From CAIYRG01 sp965247505 (GTDB lineage: Bacteria; Pseudomonadota; Alphaproteobacteria; Micropepsales; Micropepsaceae): a DNA stretch of 64,000 bases. Both the position numbers and the translations under genes were made by a program. This document shows, one piece after another, positions 28,802 through 38,879 of the stretch; position 1 is the first letter of the stretch; each line of letters opens with the position of its first letter. The notes beneath the pieces were generated by a model. The model saw only the letters and a program-made list of their open reading frames with translations. It was not told the origin of the DNA and did not search any database. The stretch is taken from assembly GCA_965247505.1 (NCBI GenBank), contig OZ252020.1:2604001-2668000 (forward strand), read 5' to 3'.

Positions 28802-29607
28802 GGCATTGTCACATTAACTCAACTAGTCTTTGACCACGACCCTGAAGTAGCGTCTCCGGATGCACAATCTTTCCTTTAAGCACTATCGTTTTCCGCCTGA
28901 AGTCATCTGCCACGCAGTCTGGCTCTACGCCCGGTTCACTCTGAGTTACCGAGATGTGGAAGACCTCCTCGCGCAGCGCAACCTCGATATTTCCTACGAA
29001 ACTGTTGGCGGTGGTTTTTTAAGTTTGGCCAGCCCATTGCCCGGAACCTGCGGCTAAATCGACCGAAACCCAGCGACTACTGGCATCTGGACGAAATGGT
29101 CATTGTTATCCGTAGGAAGCGGCATTGGCTGTGGCGTGCGGTGGACAATGAAGGCGAGGTTTTGGACTTCCTGGTACAGTCGAAACGTAACGCCAAAGCA
29201 GCGAAAAGATTGCTCCGTAAGCTCTTGAAGAAACAGGGATGGGCACCTGCCCGCATGATAACTGATAAGCTCCGATCATATCCTGTTGCCTTTAGATCGA
29301 TTGGCCTCACGGCGGAACATATCGATAATAAGCGATCAAATAATCGGGCGGAGAACTCGCATCAACCCGTGCGACGACGCGAACGAAAGATGCAAAGATT
29401 CAAGTCCCCCGGATCCGCCCAAAGGTTCCTCAACATCCACTCCGCCGTCTACAATACTTTCTACGTTCAACGTCATCTCGAAAATCGAACCCGATTTAAG
29501 AACCTTCGCGCCGAAGCATTCGGTGTATGGGAAAACGCGGCCACGGCTGCGTGACGAAATTAGAGACGCTAAATTCTATGACCTGCACCGATTAACGTGA
29601 CAATGCC
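28802..29607 (+). mobile_element. IS6-family insertion sequence (full length, 806 bp)
   Basis: Ends are GGCATTGTCACATTAA and the inverted TTAACGTGACAATGCC. No 8-bp duplication is visible. It is the longest of three IS6 copies and shows what the two deleted derivatives lack. Confidence 0.88.
28860..29554 (+). pseudogene. IS6-family transposase, frameshifted
   Basis: The N-terminal part (FKHYRFPPEVICHAVWLYAR, YRDVEDLLAQRNLDISYET) and the C-terminal part (RWFFKFGQPIARNL, DYWHLDEMVIVIRRKRHWLW, NRAENSHQPVRRRERKMQRF) are in different frames. A single missing base near 29005 (GTTGGCGG where GTTCGGCGG is expected) explains this. DDE residues are all encoded. About 230 residues if repaired. Confidence 0.87.
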
Positions 29608-29643
29608 CTCTTGCACCACAGCATAGGATTTCGGCTTATGACC

Positions 29644-31305
29644 CAGGCTGTGTGAAAACGTGGTCGGGTCTGGTTGTTGGTAGCGTAAGCGGAGGTCGGG
29701 GCGGGATTATGCGACCCGACGCGTCCAATTCAGTAAAATCGGTCCGCGGAGATGCCTAACGGCTCCTTGATGCGAAGAATGCTGGGTTATGGGGCCCCCT
29801 GAGCCCGTCTCATGCGTGGCTCGCCTCTATCAATCCGCCAACGCCAAGAATCTTCATCACGCGTTTCATGTTGTAGGCCAGAACGTGCAGCGCCATTTCG
29901 GTGCCGACGTGCTCGAGCGTTTTCATCTGGAAGTGCGTCGCTCCCATCCACGACTTTATCGTACCGAAGGGATGCTCCACGGTCTGGCGGCGCACGCGCA
30001 TCTTGTCCGGATTTCGATCGAGCCGCGCCTGAACTCTCTCAAGGACGGCTTCGTGTTCCCAACGTGAGATCCGGCGCTCCCGAGCCGTCGTGCACTTGCT
30101 TTTCAGCGCACACGCCTGACAGGCAGCCGTCCAATAGCGGCGCAGCATCTTACCGGCCTCTTCGTTGGTATAGCGATAGGTGAGCTGCTCACCGTTGGGA
30201 CAAAGATAGACATCGTCTTCGGCGACATAGACGAAGTCCTGCTTGCCGAAACGCCCTGCGGCTTTGGCCCCTGAGGTCAGGGGCTTCGGGAGATAGACCG
30301 TTATGCCGGCCTCCTCGCAGGCCAGGATCTCTTCGCCGGCGTAATAGCCGCGATCGGCAACAGCCTCGATGGTTTCAGAACCAATGGCCGTGCGCGCCTG
30401 CGCGGCAGCGCCCGACAACTGACCCCGATCAGAGCCTTTGTTGGTCACCTCATGGGAAACGATCAGATGATGCGTCGTGTCCACGGAATTTTGCACATTA
30501 TAACCGACCATCCCGCTGCCCCGGCCGCTCGTGGCCATCGAGCGCGCATCGGGATCTGTCAGGGAGATCTGCTTGTCCTCGCTCTGCATCATCTGAACGT
30601 TCAGTGCATTCAGGCGCTGTATCTCTTGGCGCAGCATCGCAATCTTCTCGTTGAGCCGCGTGATCTTGGCCTCCGGCACCGCTTCGCCCTGGCGATCGGC
30701 GCTATCAAGCTGCGAGAGGTAGCGCGCAATGCTCTCGTCGATCTGCTTCAACCGCCGCTGCATCTTGGCCTGCGTGAAGTTCCGATCCCGCGCGTTGACC
30801 GCTTTGAACTTGCTGCCATCGATCGCAACGCTCGCCTCACTGAACAGCTCAAGGCGACGGCACAACACTACGAACGCACGGCAGACCTTGCGGATGGCCC
30901 CGCCGTTGTCCTTGCGGAAATCGGCGATAGTTTTGAAATCCGGCATCAGGCGGCCGGTCAGCCATAGGAGCTCGAGATTGCGCTGGCACTCCCGCTCTAG
31001 GCGACGGCTCGATTGGACCCGATTGAGGTATCCATAGACGTAGATCTTCAGCAGCGTCGCCGGATGGTAGGCAGGCCTTCCCGTCGCCTCCGGCTAAACC
31101 CCGCTAAAGCCCAATTCCCCCAGATCAAGCTCATCAACCAAGACATCAATCGCCCGAACCGGGTTGTCATCGCCCAAATACTCATCCAGCCGCTCAGGAA
31201 AAAGAGTGCTTTAACTGCGATCATCGCCAACTACAAAGCGCTTCATCGACCCCTCCACCAAATCACAGAAGAATCATACCAGCCAACGCGTTTTCACACA
31301 GCCTG
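29644..31305 (-). mobile_element. IS1182-family element, copy 2
   Basis: 1662 bp, the same as the element at 18448-20109, in the same orientation and in the same dispersed-repeat target (flanks end and begin with GACCC). Together the two copies bracket 9.5 kb holding the PQQ dehydrogenase, ppc and patatin genes. Confidence 0.88.
29810..31246 (-). pseudogene. IS1182 transposase with two in-frame stops (copy 2)
   Basis: Carries the same TAA (31211-31213) and TAG (31094-31096) at codons 12 and 51 as the first copy, and the same 378-residue downstream open frame from 30946. The shared lesions show that the copies diverged after the mutations arose. Confidence 0.85.
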
Positions 31306-31454
31306 GACCCAAAGCGGACATTTTACTGGTCGGACTTTGTCCCCCGCAGCATGATAACTACTTGACCTAGAACCCCGATTGCCCAGGGTTGGTGGCGTCT
31401 CCATTTCCTTCGTCACTCTGGTGGTTGATCACAGCTGGTGTCTGCAGGCCGGTT

Positions 31455-33008
31455 TCAGTGGAACAGCACGTGCGCTGCAACGAGAGATGCAGCCAATGCC
31501 GTGCCGAATCGCGCCACGCTCCCGGTAGATACCTCGAGCAAAGTCCGCTCGTGACGCCAGCCGTTACGAATGATGGTGGGAATTGCCACAGCCGCAAAGG
31601 TCAGGGCGATAACCCAGCCCGACCGCACGAAGTAGTTCATCTCCGGAAAGCTCAGCTTGAGGACCAGATAAATCGGGACGCTCAGGAGCAGCGTCGTCAA
31701 CACGAGTCGTTTTGACGGGTGGAGCAGGAAGACCGCTGCCAGCACCAGAATCACAATCCCGTTCTTGACATAGTACGAGAGCTCATTGAACCAATGGGTC
31801 AGTGGAAAATCTGGATTACTGAACTTGGCGTAGATCACGACGAAGCTGAAGAGCACGCCGGAGACGAGCGCTGCAACAATCGCGCGCCTGCCGCTCTGCA
31901 CGACCTGAGCGTCGGTCGCGTTTGGTCGCAGGTGGCGGCGGTAGATGTCCACGGCCCAAAGAGTGGCTACCGAGTTGTAGATCGAATCTAGTGTGCTCAT
32001 GAGCGAGGCGAAAAGCCCGACCAAAATGAGGCCGCGGACCCCTGCGGGTAGAAAGTTGCTGACCAGCGTGAGGTAGGCGAGGTCGGGGTCCTTCAATGGT
32101 TGGTCATGCAGAATTCCCGCCAAGGCGATTCCCGGGATGATGACGATGAGCACCATCACGTATTTGAGCACGCCGCCGACAAGAAGACCGATTTGCGCGT
32201 CTTTGAGGCTCTTGGCTGCCAGTGCACGTTGTAGGATCACTTGATTGGCGCCCCAGTAGTTGAGGTTCAAGAGAAACATGCCGAAGAGCCCAATCCAAGG
32301 AAGCGTGTCATGGTCGCGTGGTAGATGGAGATGCATGAGATGCCCGGTCGTACCCCAAAGCTCAGACCAGCCACCCAGGTAGTGAATTGCCACACTTAGC
32401 GTCACAATCCCGCCGCCCATGAGGAGCACGAACTGCACGATGTCGGTGCGCACGACGGCTCTGAGCCCGCCCAGATAGGTGTAAGCCGCCGAGAAGGCAC
32501 CGGTCACCACGACAAGGAGCCCAAGTCGCAGGACAGGGTTCAAATCCGGAAGCCCGCCCATGCCACCAAACACGGCGTCGATCGCGTATGCTGCAAAGAA
32601 GAGCGCTGTCCCGAGGTAGAGGAAGGAGTACATCACGATCATGAGGACGGCATAGGCCAGAGCGACCTTGGGCCCGAGCTTCGCCTCGAAGAACTGAGTG
32701 ATGGTGACAACCCGCATCCGGAGATAGAGCGGAACAAAGACAAAGGTGGCGACCAGAATTCCGAAGATCGCGTTAATCTCGAGATTCGCCTGGGCCAGAC
32801 CAAACACATACGCCGAACCGACCATCGCGATAAAGTGGTTGGCGTGGATGTTAGTAGCAATGGTCGACATGGCGATGGCCGGCCACGTGAGTGAGCGGGA
32901 ACACAGAAAATACTCCTCGATTCCCACGTCCGGTTTCGCTCGAGTTCGAATACCAATTGCGAGGATGATTGCGAAGTAGGCGGCGAGGATTCCGAGATCG
33001 AGGAACAT
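31455..33008 (-). CDS. Sodium/solute symporter (SSS family)
   Basis: A 517-residue integral membrane protein with about 13-14 hydrophobic spans. SSS features include an N-terminal span then SRSLTWPAIAMSTIATNIHA (substrate/Na region), TYLGGLRAVVRTDIVQFVL (family signature), NYWGANQVILQRALAAKSL, and LFASLMSTLDSIYNSVATLW. The pattern is that of sugar or sialic-acid type symporters, but the substrate is not shown by neighbours. It stands alone between IS1182 and a repeat-rich gap. Confidence 0.9.
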   Translation of the reverse strand: MFLDLGILAAYFAIILAIGIRTRAKPDVGIEEYFLCSRSLTWPAIAMSTIATNIHANHFIAMVGSAYVFGLAQANLEINAIFGILVATFVFVPLYLRMRVVTITQFFEAKLGPKVALAYAVLMIVMYSFLYLGTALFFAAYAIDAVFGGMGGLPDLNPVLRLGLLVVVTGAFSAAYTYLGGLRAVVRTDIVQFVLLMGGGIVTLSVAIHYLGGWSELWGTTGHLMHLHLPRDHDTLPWIGLFGMFLLNLNYWGANQVILQRALAAKSLKDAQIGLLVGGVLKYVMVLIVIIPGIALAGILHDQPLKDPDLAYLTLVSNFLPAGVRGLILVGLFASLMSTLDSIYNSVATLWAVDIYRRHLRPNATDAQVVQSGRRAIVAALVSGVLFSFVVIYAKFSNPDFPLTHWFNELSYYVKNGIVILVLAAVFLLHPSKRLVLTTLLLSVPIYLVLKLSFPEMNYFVRSGWVIALTFAAVAIPTIIRNGWRHERTLLEVSTGSVARFGTALAASLVAAHVLFH

Positions 33009-33486
33009 GTTGTCGGCCTAGCCCTGCTGCCTTTGCCCTTGCATGATCTTCACAGTATCGCTTGCTACTCGGGTTCGGCTCATGTCCGATAGGCTAGCTA
33101 GCCACACGATATTCCGCAACGATTTGCGGTGGGTTTTTGGCCGATAGGCTTCACGCGACCACCCGCTCGGAGTCCGAATAGCGAAGTAGTATTCTTCCTC
33201 AGCTTGTGGCTTCCCGCCGGAACGCTCTGACCTGACCGGCTCTTTTTGGACCAAGCGGTTAGTGAAGAAATGTCCGCTCTTGGCGCAAAGAAGACATATT
33301 GCGGTGCAGCATGGATGGCCGTTTTCGGGGGGTGAGCGGACATTGGCCTAGACTCCCGAAATGTCGGCGTTTGACCCAAACCGGATATGGGCATGAAGAT
33401 AATTGAGACTCCGTGCGGTATGACCCGTAGTGGTATTGTCGAAGGAGCGCATACTCAAGACCAAACGAATTGGAGGATATCACGAC
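33009..33486. other. Intergenic stretch with dispersed repeat
   Basis: 478 bases without a convincing gene. A unit of the dispersed repeat lies at about 33269-33350 (TGTCCGCTCTTGGCGCAAAG, then GCAGCATGG and TGAGCGGACATTGGCC). GGAGG at 33473-33477 belongs to the following gene. Confidence 0.5.
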
Positions 33487-34128
33487 ATGAAGAACGGACC
33501 GAAGTTTTCTACGTTATTGCTTCTCCCTATTCTGTGCCTGACGCCCATGATGGTGATGGCCCAGAATGCGGCCCCGCCCATGAGTTTCTTTGTAACCAGC
33601 GCTGGCCCGGGAGATGGGGCCAACCTAGGAGGTTTGGCCGGCGCCGATGCGCACTGTCAGTCTCTTGCGCAGACTGCGGGTGCTGGAAACCATACCTGGA
33701 GCGCGTATCTCAGTGTTACGGCGGCTCAAGGCCAGCCGGCCGTGAATGCCCGAGATCGAATCGGGACAGGGCCCTGGTACAACGTAAATGGTGTGCGCAT
33801 CGCAGAGAGCTTAGCGGATCTTCATAGCGACAACGCCAACCCCACCGAGGAGACCATTCTTACCGAGACGGGCGAGCAGCCATCGCGGCACGACATGTTG
33901 ACCGGCTCGCAGCTAGACGGGACCGCTTTTCCCGCTGGCGAGGATCGTACATGCCAGAATTGGACGAGCAACGATGAGGGGCGTCCGTGGGTCGGTCACG
34001 GCGACCGTAGAGCTCGGGGCGTCCCGGGATCTCCCTGGAATTCAGCACATGCGAGTGCCGGCTGTAGCCCGGCCGCTTTGAATAGCACGGGCGGGGATGG
34101 GCTCTTTTACTGCTTCGCAACAGATTAA
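33487..34128 (+). CDS. Secreted lectin-like / DUF1554-like protein
   Basis: A 213-residue product; ATG 33487 follows GGAGG and begins a signal peptide (MKNGPKFSTLLLLPILCLTP to VMAQ). The mature part has SFFVTSAGPGDGANLGGLAG, ADAHCQSLAQTAGAGNHTW, AYLS, and a Cys-rich C-terminal half (RTCQNWTSNDEG, ASAGCSP, GGDGLFYCF), the pattern of DUF1554/endostatin-like C-type lectin folds found in bacterial exported proteins. Four Cys suggest two disulfides. Role unknown; an envelope or secreted adhesive function is possible. Confidence 0.65.
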   Translation: MKNGPKFSTLLLLPILCLTPMMVMAQNAAPPMSFFVTSAGPGDGANLGGLAGADAHCQSLAQTAGAGNHTWSAYLSVTAAQGQPAVNARDRIGTGPWYNVNGVRIAESLADLHSDNANPTEETILTETGEQPSRHDMLTGSQLDGTAFPAGEDRTCQNWTSNDEGRPWVGHGDRRARGVPGSPWNSAHASAGCSPAALNSTGGDGLFYCFATD

Positions 34129-34253
34129 CGATGAGCGTTGGCGCGACGATGTAGCTTTCGCTGCCCTGGACTGAGGTCAGACGCAGGCTGCTGGAATTAG
34201 AAGGGTGGCCGTAATCCGAGTGATGACGCCCCTAGCGAAACCGGCCCGTCTGC

Positions 34254-34320
34254 TATGGCACTAAGTGGACTCTTGCGCCGCAGCATGAAATGTCCGCTTT
34301 TGACATGAGCGGACATCGTC
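34254..34320. repeat. Dispersed intergenic repeat unit
   Basis: GGCACTAAGTGGACTCTTGC, GCAGCATGAAATGTCCGC and TTGACATGAGCGGACATCG: same family as 22664-22725. Confidence 0.75.
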
Positions 34321-34459
34321 CCGGCTGCACCTCCAGGGCCTTCTTGGGTGCCAATTTGGCCTTGCGGAGCCTGATCCAGCTTATTCTTGAGATTGGAGAG
34401 GTACGGGTTTGTGATACCGTTTTGCTGTCCAGAGAGGCTCGGGGGCATGAACGAAACGG

Positions 34460-35668
34460 TCAGACGATATAGCTGCGGTCGATCTGTCCGAGATTGACCG
34501 TTCCCGCCTGGCGCATGACGACCACAAACTCGCGCGTCAGAATGTCGAGCACCGTCTCGACGCCTTCCTGACCAAAAGTGCCGAGGCCCCAGAGATAGGG
34601 CCGGCCGATCGCGATCGCATCGGCGCCCAGCGCGAGCGCCTTGAAGATGTCGCCGCCGCGCCGAAAACCGCTGTCGATGAGTACCGGGATGCGCCCCTGT
34701 ACCGCGGCCACGACTTCGGGAAGGGATTCGATGGTTCCACGCAGACTGTTCTCGGCCCGCCCGCCATGGTTCGAAACGATGATTCCCTCGATACCGTGTT
34801 GGATTGCGAGTCCGGCGTCCCCGCCGGTGACGATCCCTTTCAGCATCAGATGCATTGAGGTCGCGTCCCTGATCCGGTCGATATAATCCCAATCGAGGAA
34901 GGTGCGGCGCGCGTCGCTGCGGACAAGCCCCTCGAACATCGGCGGGCCCGCAGGATTTGCGCGCCCTTCCGAATGGCACACCTGACATTCGGCGTTGGAG
35001 TCACGGCGGAAACGCTGGATCGCTTCGCGATTGCTCGCCGGGTGATCCACGGTCACCGCCATGACGCGGCACCCTGCCCGCTCTGCGCGCCTGATGACGG
35101 CCTCCGTCACCGACCATTCGAGGTCCGGATAGAGCTGAAACAAGACCGGCGCCCCGCGCGCCGCGCTGACCTCTTCGATGGCGCTCGAGGCGACGGTCGA
35201 GAGGAACTGCCCTACGCCCCGGCTCCGCGCCGCGCGCGCCACCGCGACTTCGCCTTCTTCATGAAACGCCTTCTGGCCCCCGCAAGGTGCGATGAAGATC
35301 GGAACCGGGTAGGTTTCTCCGAAGAGCTCAACCGACGAGTCGATGTCCTGCGTATTGATCAGCCGGCGCATGCGGAGCTGAAACTTGGAAAAGCCTTCGC
35401 GATTGGCCCTTACGGTTTCGCCGTTGTCGCCCCCCATCATCATCCGGGTGTAGTGACCGGGGTTGAAGACATGTTTGGCGGTTTCCCGGAAGTCGAAGAC
35501 GTTGATCGCGTCCTGCGCCCGCGTAAGAATCTCGGGCGCATAGATGTCGGACAAATCGACCACGGGCTGACCCGATACGCGGCTTGCCGCGAGCATAACC
35601 GGGCTCGCCGCCAGAAATCTTAAAAAAGCACGCCGCGTTGAGAGTGCGAGTTCTTCGTTCATCTGCAT
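34460..35668 (-). CDS. Tat-exported FMN alpha-hydroxy-acid oxidase
   Basis: A 402-residue protein of the lactate/glycolate oxidase family. The Tat signal LSTRRAFLRFLAASP (residues 9-23) implies periplasmic export as a folded flavoprotein, unusual since most members are cytosolic. Active-site elements are present: FIAPCG, MAVTVDHPASNRE, LMLKGIVTGGDAGLA (flavin Lys) and IIVSNHGGR (catalytic His and Arg), then LIDSGFRRGGDIFKALALGA for FMN phosphate. Also CQVCHSEGR, a Cys pair inserted in the middle loop. The paralog at 43332 keeps the same Cys pair and is truncated. It oxidises a 2-hydroxy acid to a 2-oxo acid; substrate unknown. Confidence 0.87.
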   Translation of the reverse strand: MQMNEELALSTRRAFLRFLAASPVMLAASRVSGQPVVDLSDIYAPEILTRAQDAINVFDFRETAKHVFNPGHYTRMMMGGDNGETVRANREGFSKFQLRMRRLINTQDIDSSVELFGETYPVPIFIAPCGGQKAFHEEGEVAVARAARSRGVGQFLSTVASSAIEEVSAARGAPVLFQLYPDLEWSVTEAVIRRAERAGCRVMAVTVDHPASNREAIQRFRRDSNAECQVCHSEGRANPAGPPMFEGLVRSDARRTFLDWDYIDRIRDATSMHLMLKGIVTGGDAGLAIQHGIEGIIVSNHGGRAENSLRGTIESLPEVVAAVQGRIPVLIDSGFRRGGDIFKALALGADAIAIGRPYLWGLGTFGQEGVETVLDILTREFVVVMRQAGTVNLGQIDRSYIV

Positions 35669-35704
35669 GGTCCCATTCCTTTCGCAAATCCGCAGCCCAC
35701 GGAT

Positions 35705-36079
35705 TTAAGCGATGCGCGCGAGAGCCGCCGTCTCCAAATCCTTCTCCGAGTTGCGCTCCAGGACTTCGTTTGCATTGTCCTTGATCAGTCGGAGTATGTC
35801 GGGCGAAACGGACTCTTCTGCGATCAATCCAAGACCGTAACGCGTGTGCGGCAATCCGTATAGCTGAATGTCGTCCGCCGTCACCGCCACCACGAGGGCT
35901 TCGCATGTGGCATCGAACAAAAATGCTCCGATGTGCTGTCCTTGGCGGGGCAAACTCCTACGTCGGGGAGCCGTTTCCCATTTGGAGTGTAGAGCGACGG
36001 CACATTGATAATACACAGATAAGGGGTGCCGCCGCCCACTGGTATTACAGCGGGGGAGTTGGTTCTGCCGTTGAAGCAC
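35705..36079 (-). CDS. Hypothetical protein, probably 5'-truncated
   Basis: The C-terminal half is gene-like (HIGAFLFDATCEALVVAVTA, LPHTRYGLGLIAEESVSPDI, ending LETAALARIA) but the first ~45 residues are basic and low quality, with no ribosome binding site. Probably the 3' end of a gene whose start was lost. It ends 36 bases upstream of the oxidase at 34460-35668, in the same direction, suggesting a former operon. Not recognised. Confidence 0.4.
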   Translation of the reverse strand: MLQRQNQLPRCNTSGRRHPLSVYYQCAVALHSKWETAPRRRSLPRQGQHIGAFLFDATCEALVVAVTADDIQLYGLPHTRYGLGLIAEESVSPDILRLIKDNANEVLERNSEKDLETAALARIA

Positions 36080-36182
36080 CTCTGAGGGGAAGCGCCTCGG
36101 GGTGAGGGCGACGGCTCTCTATTTATTTAGTGCACCAATGTGGCGAAAAAAGGCTTCAGTGATGGGTCACGATGTCTGCATA

Positions 36183-36290
36183 TGGCACTAAGCGGACTTA
36201 TTGCGCTGCAGCATGGATGTCGGCTTTCGGGGGTAGAGCAGACTCTTGCACCGCAACATTGGATTTCCGCTTTTGACCCAGAGAGGCATT
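36183..36290. repeat. Dispersed intergenic repeat, two tandem units
   Basis: GGCACTAAGCGGACTTATTG, GCAGCATGGATGTCGGC, then a second half-unit (CAGACTCTTGCACCGCAAC, TTCCGCTTTTGACCC). Confidence 0.75.
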
Positions 36291-36366
36291 ATTGAAGTTG
36301 ACGTTCGGTGTAGCGCACACCTTATCCACTTCAGTTACTAGGCACGATGCCAGTCCGAAAGAAGTC

Positions 36367-37919
36367 TCAGCGGTGGTTTTGCGATTCAATAACGCAGCGG
36401 CCCATGTCGTAGTCGCCCACCGCGCGAATGATTTCGTTGTCAGTCGGCTCAACACGTCGTCCGGAAATCTGGCTGTTGAGCACGCGGTGGATTGAAGAGG
36501 CGAGCTTCGTCACAAGATAGCAGTCCACCGAGGGCGTCGCATGTGGATTGCCGATACCGCTGTCGTCGGTAAGGAAAATGTAGCGCGACTGAGTCAGCGC
36601 CGCCATTGCACGCATCAGATACTCAGAACCGGGGCCGACACCGGATGCGCCGACGGGTACGATCTGAATACGCTTGGCGCGCGCCACTTCCGTCGAGTGC
36701 CACGAGGACGCGACATCGTCCGCATGGGGCGGGGCATCGGCGACAAAGAGGATCGAGCGAACCGCATCGGGGCGCCAGTCAAGCGCAACGGCGCGGGCCA
36801 TGGCTTGTTCGACCGCCTCGGGATAATCGCCGCCGCCATCCGCGCGCTGCTGCGAAAGATCGGCGCGTAGCGCGGCGATGTCGCTGGTGAAGGGGAAGGT
36901 GCGGGTGAGGTAGGCATCGCCTATGTCGCGATAGGCGACAAGCGCGACGCGGATGTCGAGGTTCGGGTGGTCGTGGCTAAGATCGCGCCGAGCCCCGATT
37001 TCAGGTACTCCAACTCGTCCGCCATGCTGCCCGTAGTGTCGACGACAAGCGCGAGATCAAAGCGCTCTATGGTGGGCGCGCGCTGGGCCACAGTGATTGT
37101 CTGAAGGTTTACGTCGCCGCGGTCCGATAGTGAGACGTGGTGGGCGCGCCGCGACGCATCGCGCGGAACGGAAATCGAGACGCGCTCACCAAGACGATCG
37201 AGTTCAGGGAAGAATATTGCGGAGCCATTCGCGATGGTGGTTAGCGTGAGCTGGTTGCCGTCGGCGCACGTCAACGTCACCGGCGCGAACGGAACGGGAC
37301 GCCCGGCGCGGTCCTGGATATTGACCGCGAGAACGCGGGCAGTATCGACGCGCGGCACACCCTGCAGCGATTCACTCTCGAGAAAACTACCGACATAACG
37401 CGCATAGAGCACGGGATTGAGCAAATCGTCATAGTCGCCCGCGGTGAGCAGTCCGGCTGGCGGCGGCTGCGCCGCGCGCTCGCGATATTCGAAAGCTGAG
37501 CCGGCCGGTGTCTCGCCGAACTCTGCCTCGCCGACTGTGGTAACTGGAACGCCGACAGCCGCAGCGCCTGCGATCAACGCGCCGGTGATCAGGACTTCCC
37601 CAACCGCACCCTCCGCTGCACTGCTGTCCGAAGGCGGTGGAGGAGGGGGAGGCGCGGGAGGCGGAGGTAGAAGCGGTGCGCTGCGGTCAGGCGGTGCGCT
37701 GCGGTCAGGCGCCGCGCTGCGTCCACGCGGCTGGAAGGTTTCCGGCGGCTCATCTGCCAATACGATCGGTGAGGGAGCACGACGGCACATCCCTGCATCG
37801 TTCTGGCCTACATCGTTCTCTAACGTATCGCCTTGAGCGCCATCAGCTTCGGGCGTGTAAGACAGTGTCAGCGAAGCTGCAATAAGGCTCGCGAGAAGAG
37901 GCTTAGCCCAAATCTTCAT
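36367..37919 (-). pseudogene. von Willebrand A domain protein, frameshifted
   Basis: The N-terminal part (37919 to about 36990) has a signal peptide, a Pro-rich low-complexity segment (residues ~66-98, with a PDRSAP repeat), a conserved middle domain and the VWA start FDLALVVDTTGSMADELEYL (MIDAS DxTGSM). One base appears to be missing near 36985. The following frame gives HPNLDIRVALVAYRDIGDAY, SILFVADAPPHADD and the end MGRCVIESQNHR. With one base restored, 517 codons are open. VWA proteins bind partners through a Mg2+-dependent site at the envelope. It could be a sequencing error instead of a true mutation. Confidence 0.8.
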
Positions 37920-38491
37920 TGCACACCCCTTAACTCCTCTGGCATCGCGTCGGTATGTAGAAGAGAATGAAACCTTGGCGGAATTAAGGCGCTGCGATCG
38001 CAGACGGGAAATTTATTTCTGATGTTTTTGTTATGACCGGTGGATCCGACGCGAAAGTGCAAGCTCACCCCGGCCTCGAGCGCAAAACCTTGCCAAAATA
38101 AATTGCGGCACAGCAAACTGCGGGGCGCAGTTGCCGTCGGGCGCTAGAGAGGATCGCCCAGCGCAGGATGAAATGTCCGTCGCCGTCAACCCACGCAGCA
38201 GCGTGAATTCCAGCGCAGAGTGAGACGAATGTGCAGCCTAATCGGCGTCTATTGAATGAGGCCGTATGAGTGGCCAATGTCCGCTTTTGGCACTAAGCGG
38301 ACTTATTGCGCCGCGGTAGCCATGTCTGCGTTTGGAGTAAAGCGGACTTCAGCACCGCAGCATAGGATTTCCGCTTTTGGCACAAAGCGGAGTTAGTCTG
38401 GAAGCAACTCTGGCTCAAGTCGCGACCACGCAATAGCCTTATTATGAGGCTAGCAAACTAAAGTCATCAGAACATTGAACCGAGATTGTCG
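37920..38491. other. Intergenic stretch with dispersed repeats
   Basis: No supported gene. Positions 38275-38400 hold two and a half units of the dispersed repeat (TGTCCGCTTTTGGCACTAAG, CGGACTTCAGCACCGCAGCA, TTCCGCTTTTGGCACAAAG). Confidence 0.55.
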
Positions 38492-38879
38492 ATGAATGGC
38501 GCATCCAGGTCCATTCTAGTTGGGGTAGCTACATTATCGCTTGCTTATTTGAGCTCTCATGTATCCGTCCATCATGACGGAGTGTGTGGTGCTCAAATGT
38601 GGAAACGCAGCGTGTTTTGGATTGATGTTAGTGACCATAGTTATGATGAGTTTAGTATTGTAGATCGATGGAGTAGGGCCCACGCGACGCCTTGCGAACA
38701 CATTTGGCTAAACGGAACCATTGAACAAGATAGCGGCGCATATTGGCCACCATTACATCTAGCCGTCGCGCAAGGGCGTCCCATTGGCCAAATACGAGAA
38801 ATTATTAACATCGCTGAGCCGGAAGAGCTTGTCCGTAAAGACGTTTTGGGCGGAACCATATTACATTGGTTGGTTATTC

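Noticed and set aside
18614..31246. Genetic code reassignment (TAA/TAG as Gln) explaining the IS1182 stops
   Set aside because: Ordinary genes here use TAA, TAG and TGA as terminators; the stops are better explained as mutations inherited by both copies.
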